DNA from: Apus apus
Taxonomy: Eukaryota > Chordata > Aves > Apodiformes > Apodidae
Direction: 5' to 3'
Assembly: GCF_020740795.1 (NCBI RefSeq)
Contig: NC_067282.1
Coordinates: 145,562,858-145,626,857, forward strand
Length of the DNA stretch: 64,000 bases
How positions within the stretch are numbered: position 1 is the first letter of the stretch; each line of letters starts with the position of its first letter. This document shows positions 56,501 to 64,000 of the stretch, one piece after another. Position numbers and translations under genes: made by a program. The notes under the pieces are model-generated. The model saw only the letters and a program-made list of their open reading frames with translations, searched no databases and was not told where the DNA came from.

Positions 56501-59500
56501 AGCAAAAGTAAAGGTCCGAGCTCTTCTGAACACTGAACTAGTGCTACAGTTCTGTGTCTTTGCCACTCTTTTCCAGTCCATGGCTATTTAAAAAACTGGA
56601 TGGAGGAAAAAAGAGCCCTCCTCTCTCTGGCCTGACAACCTTCTCTGTAAGTCATGCACCAGTGTCCAGAGGTGTGATGGAGGCTGCCTTTGCCTGTTAT
56701 GGACAGTAATTCCTTGCTCCCGAACATAACCTGTTTAATCATATTCTTTCATTACACTGAGGTCCTTTGCTGCAGCTGTGATTACATGGATCGTGTCTTC
56801 TAGGTTTTCTAGTGAAAACAGCCCCAGCAGAGACTGTATCTTCATCCAACCTGACCTTGAAGACTTTACCCCAGATTCAGACTTGGATCCGCAGCTTGGT
56901 GTAACAGGGATTTAAGCTGATGCTGCTCAGAGTGTAAACAGCAAACTCATTGGTGTGGTCTAAGGGTAGGCATCTCAATGACATCTTCCAGCGTCCTGCT
57001 GTAACCAGCTCTCAGTCAGCCTGCAGAAAATATTTCATATTTGAGATCTACCTTTAGAGATAAAGTTACGGTCTGCGTATGTGTTCAGATATTACTTTTC
57101 CCTGATGTTACTGAAATAAATTAATCTTGGAAGTCTCCTTCAGTTCACACTGTACCTAGGAGGACAAAGGTGGCTAGCCTGGGGAGCATATATCACTATT
57201 CCCAGGCTGTCTGGAGAAGAAAACAGCCTGATGTCTTAAAATTTTGAATGATTCATCCTTTAACAGCAGTGAATGCAAAACAAAATGGGCCTGACGCCAT
57301 TTTCTCCAGTGATGTGCCATGGCTTATTAGGAAGGGGTTATAAGCTGCTTTCCAGAGAACTTGTTCTCAGAGAGATAAGCTGACTAGTGGGAAATCAATC
57401 ACTATGAATTTTGATAGCAGTGCCTGCTGAAGTAATTACTTCAAACATCAATAATTCTGCTCACCTGCCTGTGCAGTTTTCAGTCATGCTGAAGGTTAGA
57501 TTAATGCCACAGAGCTCCTGGGGACTTCTGTTTTGTTTTGTTTTTGTTTTCCCTATCCTTTTCCATCTACTTTCTTAAATATTGTTTTTTTAAGGCTGAG
57601 GTAACTGAAATGCCATTTTGTCTGTTCCCGTCTTTCTCTGTATTCTCACCCAAGTCATCACCATGAGTTTGCTCTTATCAGTGCAATTGTCTCTGCAATT
57701 CTGTGCATGAAGGAGCTGCCGTTGATCCTTCCTATCAGACTTACCAAGCATTGAACACTCATGTCACATCTTTCTCAGCTGTTTATGCCTGTGTTTAAGT
57801 TAATACATATTTAGGGAGAAGGTAAAAACAAATGCAGTGCCAAATGCTCTTTGAATTGAAAATGTCACAGTGACCTCTGTACAGTGTGATTTTAGGTCCT
57901 AGGCAGACGAGCATGATGGTTTGGGTTTTGCCACGCAATATAGATTGGGTGCACAGACAATTCACAATTTAAAGCACAACTTACAAAAATGTCAAGGTGA
58001 TACAAAATCACCTAAAATATCCCTAAGTTAAAATTGGTTCCCTTTGAAAACAAAATGAGAACTGCTGGTACAACATGTGTGTACATGCTTGCATGTTCAG
58101 CAGATGGTAAATTAAAGAGGGTATTACTCCACAGAGAGGCCAAATATTTCATCCCGTTACTAAACACCATGAAAAAAATATGACATTATCCAAAACATCT
58201 ATCATTTTGATTTTAAACATAATGTATGATCTGAGTTTTGGACTACTGTGCTTCACAGACTGCAACCTCCTCCATCAGCCACATCTCCTAAGCTCCTGCA
58301 TATCTCCTGCTGCCTTATGCTAAATACCCTCCAGGTCTCCCACTGCTGCCCCCTTTATACCCAAATATAATGCAGCCCCAGTAGTTCTGCTCTCTCTGCT
58401 GGAGCAGCAATATATTTATTGCTATATTATTATTGTATTTCAGCTCCCAGCTATAGTCAATTCCATCCCGCTGTAACCCCTACCTCCGTCTACCATTAGA
58501 CAGCCTGGGAATCCCACAGACTTGGCAAATTTGATAGATTTGTTTATCAGCTCATCAGAACTGATGCGTGCATGAACTTACTGCCTGACTGCAAAAGCTG
58601 GCAGATGTGCCAGGGGGTACTTTTATCACTTTCCTTTCCTTATCTTTCTCCATCCCATTTGGGGAGCAAACAACGGTGATACTCCACAGACTCTTTGCAT
58701 GCAGGCTTCATGCCCATAAACAGCCCACTCCTCCCAGATTAAACATTTTAAAAGTTACTTTTAATGTCAGTTATACCAAGCTGTTAGGCCTGGCTTATAT
58801 AGATGTTCTTTGTTTATAACAGTGATTGATTGAATACACGTCACGGGTTTCAGCAGAGAAAGCCCTCCACAGACCCCATTTCAGATCCAAAAAGTGTCCT
58901 GCTGACAATTGCCCACATAAATCCAAACTAGGAAAGAATGAAGACTAAAATCAAGTGCTTTCCTGTCTGAGTGAGAATTCACACTCCTGGCAAAGAATGA
59001 CATCCATCACTCTAGTACCACTTAGCCAATCGCTGCAGCCAGGGTGGGAGAGGGAGGGTAGGGAAGAGTACTCGGCACCACAGATAATCAGGATTCTTTC
59101 ACTCAGGCTCCTTGCTTTTCACAGCTGAAGGCAGCCACATGTGAAAATATGACAACACCTTTAGCTAAATTCTACTCCCATTATTTTAATATGGCTTTGC
59201 TGAAGTCAGGTAACCAAGAGCTGAATTTGTTCCATGTTGTGCATAACGACAAATGAATATTTGATGACCTCCTGTGAGAACGTCTATTCAGGTTATTAAC
59301 AGGAAAGTGTTCTTGGTTGATCTGACACTGTTATCAGAACTCCTCTGAAATTAACTGTTAGGGAAGGGAGGACATGTCTCCAAGAGAAAATGAAGTGGAG
59401 AGGCTTTTAGTGGCTGAAGAGAAGGGGATTTCAGAACTATCCAGCCAGTGAACAACAGGTCAGCAGAATGGTTACTAACTCCAGATTTTAAAACAGAGTT

Positions 59501-59711
59501 TACACTGCTCCAGAATACATTCTGGAATCTCAAAAATTTTCTTTTCTGTCTTTGAATTAGCAGGACACACTGCACAGCAAAAGATCTGAGATTTGTGGTA
59601 TTTGTTTAATACTCTGCATTAATGTGTTTATTAGGAATGTATGGAAAGGAGAAAAGAGGGAGGTGATTAAATCTCAGAACGATTTTGCCATTTATTTTGT
59701 TTAATCTAGAC

Positions 59712-59751
59712 TCAAGAAGATGATAAAGAAGAATCAAGAAGATGATAAAGA
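59712..59751. repeat. 18-bp perfect direct repeat, 22-bp period
   Basis: TCAAGAAGATGATAAAGA occurs at 59712-59729 and again at 59734-59751. It is a local duplication in A/G-rich sequence. Confidence 0.85.
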
Positions 59752-61059
59752 CTTCCAGCTGAACCTGGGGAAGATATGTGGGTGAGCATAAAGACAAGAA
59801 ATGAATACTCAGTGCTGAAAAACATGAGGTACAAGAAGGAATAATTTTAATTTGCTGCACTCATTGGTGGCTTCTAAACTACCTATGAACTCCATGGACA
59901 GTTCAGTGTCCAACAAAGGCAACCTTCAGGACAAATTAAACATTAAGATGTATGAGGAAAAGGGCAAAGAACATTTGAAATAATATAATTTCATTATAGT
60001 AATCCATTATATCCATGCATGGGTAAAAATTTAGCAAGAAAAAAAATATTGAAGAGTATGTCTGGAGGAAAAAAATCAGGGGGCTCAATTCCAGGAAGAG
60101 CAATAGCTAGAAGACTGGAAACACGGGAGGAAAAAAATTATTAAATACTGAGAGAGTCTGTTCAGAAGAACAAATCCCATTCTGGGGGGGAGAAAAGAAG
60201 AAATGGTGATGAAAAGTTAAATTAAGAGATTTCTCTCTCTCTTCCCTATGATAAGAAGATAAATTAATCACTGGATGGGAAAACGACAGTTGCCTGGAAA
60301 CCCATTATCATAACCAGATTACAATCAATAAGGGCAACAAAAGGTCAGCACCTGCTAGTAATACATATACATACCCACATGCATGCAAAGTACAGAGATT
60401 CCTACAAATGCTCTCAAGGCTTAAAGAGAAGGTATCTGAGGAAATTTGAGTGGAAATGAGAGAGACCAGAAATTAAACAAGTAATATGACTGTAAAGTGG
60501 AAAGACGTTATTCAAGAAGAGTTAATTAACTAGTCAAAATGCTAGTCTCACAGTCAAGAAAGCTTACAACCTTGGATAAGAAAACAATGCTTGATTTGAT
60601 GGCAAATAAAGCAGTAATTAGAAATAAAAGCAACATATGGCAAAATGTAAGGCTGCAGTTACAGGTAGCAATCAACATAAACAAAAGTTACAGGGCGGGG
60701 AAGCTGAAAACATTAGTGGAAAATGCCTGGCTGACAGAGTTAAGAATGACAAAATGTAGGTGTCTGGAAATACTCTGGGAACAAAGGAAATCTGAAGAAA
60801 AGCGAAAGCATGATACTAGTTAAAGGTGGCAACATTCTTAAGGCCAAGACAGCAAAACGTCTTTTAACTGTTACTGTGGCTATTTAATATACCTGTTCTG
60901 AGTTGGCAATAATTATTTCCATTAGTAAATAATGAACATATTGGGGGCCAGTGACAAGTTCCATGGGTCAGACAGCCTATACCCACAATTCTTAGAAAGC
61001 TGGCTTACAGATGTTCCTGGCTTCCTGTTGTTCATTTTTAATACACTGTAGAATATCAA

Positions 61060-61830
61060 GGAATTTGATAGGAACAGGAGACTCCTAATGTAGTGTCAAC
61101 AGTCAAAACTGACAGGAGGGGAATAAGGAAAGGTTTTCAGCCTGACAGTACTCCCAGGAAAGATCACAGAAATGCTAAGTCATATTGAATACTTAAAGAA
61201 CTAATCAGTATCAATAAAATTCATGCCAAGAAACACAGGATAATGGGGACAAAGGCTTTTTAAAGCAATATGGTTTCATACTCTAATTAAATTACAAACT
61301 TGGTTTTCAAAGGTAAATAAATACCTACAAAAATTTGGGCTTTTGTGGAGCTTGTGACTTATTACCTCATATTATGGTGATTTAAATTGCATTATATATT
61401 GACAATAAAGTACCTATTAAACAGACTGAAGACTGTCTGAGGAATCTCAAAAAGGAACAATGAATAAGGAATCATCATTCAGTAGGAGGATTTGGTGTGA
61501 GGTTCTGCATAGATCATGAATAAACAGAACATGATTTTACGTCTCATCATTGATGTAGAAATAAATGCAAAATACTTGAGGTGAAGTTTGCAGAGACTGC
61601 TAGAGGAGCAGACATATAAAATACAGTGGATTGCTTTAAAATTATACCTGTTCAAACAGAATAAATTTTAATTCAGCCTAATACAGAGTAATATGTCGAG
61701 GACCACAAAATGCAGACCACACCTACAATGCAAGAGACTGCAACTGGGAAAGCAGGGACCTTGAAGAAGATGAAGGTTCACTGTGGATAAGCACAACTAC
61801 AGAAAAATGGGTGAACACAAGCCTGTAAAG
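61060..61830 (+). mobile_element. CR1/L3 LINE reverse-transcriptase fragment, plus strand
   Basis: Ordered landmarks of a CR1-clade ORF2 are visible on the plus strand. They are 'ggggaataaggaaaggtttt' then 'cagcctgacagtactcccag' then 'gaaagatcacagaaatg' (61117-61176), a 'tctcatcattgatgtagaaa' block (61543-61562), 'aggtgaagtttgcagagact' (61580-61599), corresponding to the K-F-A-D-D active-site motif, and 'gcaactgggaaagcagggac' with following bases (61740-61800), matching the post-RT block. All frames are broken by stops and indels. Similar A-rich sequence extends left to about 59.7 kb and may be the same insertion. It is antisense to TMEM178B. Confidence 0.6.
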
Positions 61831-63483
61831 TGAAGCAAGACACCTTCAAACTAGCAATGAGGCTAGAACAAACTACCATGAGAAGCAGTAACTTCTCTAA
61901 CTCTCAGTCTCCTCACATCAAGAGATTATGTCTTTTTGGAATATATGCTTTGAAGACAATGAAATAAAATAGACTGTTCTACAGAAGGCCCCTCCATAAA
62001 ACGTCTTCACTCTTCTGGCCTTGAGCTCTTTGCCTTTCCAGAAGGAGGCTTTTGAATGAACCAAAAGGGTAGCAAACTAAAAAATGCAAATAGGAAAGAT
62101 TTTTAAATTCAGGATGTGGAAACTTTTTACAACACACTGTTGGCTGACCATGCTATAAGCTGCTAGGTTCTTGGTCTCAGCAAGAATGCTATCTGCATTC
62201 AGTGCTCCTCACAGTTCTGTTCTCTTTGTGGGCTTCCAGAAAAACTACTTGCTCTGTGCAAAACCTGACCCTCTGTAACCTACCACGACTCAGGTCTTAG
62301 GGCTGAGGTAAATGGAGCCTTCTTCACATGCCATTACAGAACTTGTGTTTGGCTTTTTGTTTTGGGCAAGAAAGAAGCACAGTGCACTGCTGCTCTCATG
62401 ACTGAGCCTGTACCCTCACAACAGTGAGGCCTTTGGAAAGGCATTGGCCACCTGAGGTAGATGAGTGGGAAAGAGGAGCCATAAGGCAGCTGGAAGAGCA
62501 CTTCTGCACCACAGCAGAGAGCTCAGCAGGATGTCAGTGTGTAGTCCCATAACCAGAGGAACTAATGAACCCTGGCCAGAAGTGGATGTACATCTCAGGG
62601 CAATTTTCCCAAATAGATTTTCTGCTGTTCCAAGAAGGTGTGGCTCCTGCAGCACTCTTCTCCTCAGGGTGTCCTCTAACCAAATTAGACAAAAAGTTAA
62701 TTCAGAGGAAGAAGAGGCACTAACTCTCTCACCATCTGTGTTGGTATGTAAACCCTGTTTCCTTAGAAAACCAGAGTAGAAAAGAGTCAGCATTTATAGT
62801 CTTGCTTCACACCTATACTAAGCTGCCAACAAAGTGGCCAAGGAGTGAGGGAAGGCACGATTTACTCTTACACTAAATGCCTAGAAAAAACTTGTGTCTA
62901 CATATAGTATATACAATCATCTCAAATACAAATTAAGCTATCTACATACAGTTTTGACAAGTATAATTCCAGATGTAAAGCATCAAGACACACAAGCCCT
63001 CAGCAAGTATGCTAAAAGGATTTCTTATTTACAGTATAGACAAGGGTTATGTCTGTTGTCAGGTGTGAAGGCAAAGCAGTCAGTGTGAAGAGGGGTGAGC
63101 AAGACGGGAGCAGTGGGACTGCAATGAATGTTTGAAGCTGGTATGGTTCATCATGACAACTCACACTGCCCTATCCTGTTCTGCCAGATCCACTTTACAG
63201 CCTTCATGCTGGCACTGCACTCATCTGCATGGGGCAGCTAGATTTCAGGAGCCTTATCTCATGATGTTAGTGCTGAAGTAAATCAAACCATTACTCCATC
63301 TTGCCAAGTCATGGGCACTTTCTAGACAGGAAGTGAGTATTGTGAAAAAGCATTGGAGAAATGTAATCACGTCTTTTAATCTGAATCCTCAGATCAAAGC
63401 AAGCAGCTCCTCAGCTACAGTAAGAACAGAAATCAGGCTCCATTTTATGGCCAAGGATAGATTAACTATTTCTGGTTTGGAAT

Positions 63484-63592
63484 AATTATTTTAATATATA
63501 TATATATTAAAATATACATAACATTATCATTATTATTTACATATCTATAGACATAAATTATATCTATCTATAAATAAATACATGCATAACAG
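63484..63592. repeat. AT-rich microsatellite (TA and TATC/TAAA units)
   Basis: A perfect short (TA)n within TTTTAATATATATATATATTAAAA, an inverted repeat, followed by ATTATT, TATCTA and TAAATAAA units. Confidence 0.8.
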
Positions 63593-64000
63593 TGGGACCC
63601 TGGCTATGGAGAGCACCAGAGTAAGAACCTCTAATAACTGGACAATGAAGGCAAGTCCAGGAAAAGAGTACAAATGAGTAAGAAAGAGAAGTGTGAGAAA
63701 AAGATAAAAAGGTAGTAAGGGAGAAAAGGAGACACTGCTTATGTGCAGAGAACATGTGAAAAGGCTGGAAGGGTACATAAGGGGAAAAGGTCTAGAAAAG
63801 GGCTTTTGGCTGTAGCAGAACACTGGGAAACAGAGGAAAAAGGAACATACAGAAGGAGCTGAATATAAAGACATGTCATGGAAGCCAGAGAAGTTAAACA
63901 ACAAACATCAGAAGGGAATTCACTGATGAAAAGATAGTAAGGGAAGAGGACATCTTTCCCCCCCCGCTCACTGGTTATACTTCTCCATTACCTCTCATGT

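Noticed and set aside
62416..62793. Opposing open frames of 125 (minus) and 104 (plus) codons
   Set aside because: They are on both strands of the same interval, with no splice signals and no recognisable protein family.

Overview
This is a piece of vertebrate, most likely avian, nuclear chromosome. It shows no operon structure, no dense coding, and long non-coding stretches broken by two short, perfectly spliced exons. The identifiable interspersed repeats are old CR1/L3-type LINE remnants and one possible ancient amniote SINE-like tail. Alu, L1 and B elements are absent. A/T microsatellites and AAACC-type simple repeats are common. CR1 dominance with low repeat density fits a bird (AAACC repeats hint at a passerine or related Neoaves). 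The species is an inference.

The only gene I can support is TMEM178B (transmembrane protein 178B), read on the minus strand. Its last two coding exons are present: the penultimate exon at 30481-30618 and the terminal exon at 12217-12467. They are separated by an 18.0 kb intron. Both have consensus splice sites with matching phase, and together they encode the C-terminal 128 or so residues: three of the four predicted membrane segments and the complete C-terminus. The upstream exons (N-terminus, first membrane segment, extracellular loop) were not found up to position 64000, so the preceding intron is longer than 33 kb and the promoter lies outside the window.

Layout. 1 to about 11490 is downstream flank with no supported gene. 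About 11490-12216 is the probable 3' UTR, with a TA/TG microsatellite starting within about 20 nt of the stop codon. 12217-12467 is the terminal exon. 12468-30480 is the intron, holding an ancient SINE/MIR-like tail near 14.9 kb, a probable decayed LINE around 26.7-27.5 kb, and two clear CR1/L3 fragments in opposite orientation at 28.2-29.0 and 29.5-30.0 kb. 30481-30618 is the penultimate exon. 30619-64000 is intron with simple repeats, a decayed CR1/L3 reverse-transcriptase fragment at 61.1-61.8 kb, a weaker fragment near 42.5 kb, a polypurine tract at 50.4 kb, a 25-nt poly-T at 50.8 kb and an AT-rich repeat near the right end.

I looked for a hidden or novel system and did not find convincing evidence of one. 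The best leads are non-coding: the 3' UTR microsatellite, the inverted CR1 pair beside an exon, a CpG-retaining patch near 46.4 kb that could be a conserved element or micro-exon, and a few AT-rich blocks that look like conserved regulatory elements. The remaining open frames look like chance: no splice context, no recognisable family, and often two or three frames open over the same interval.
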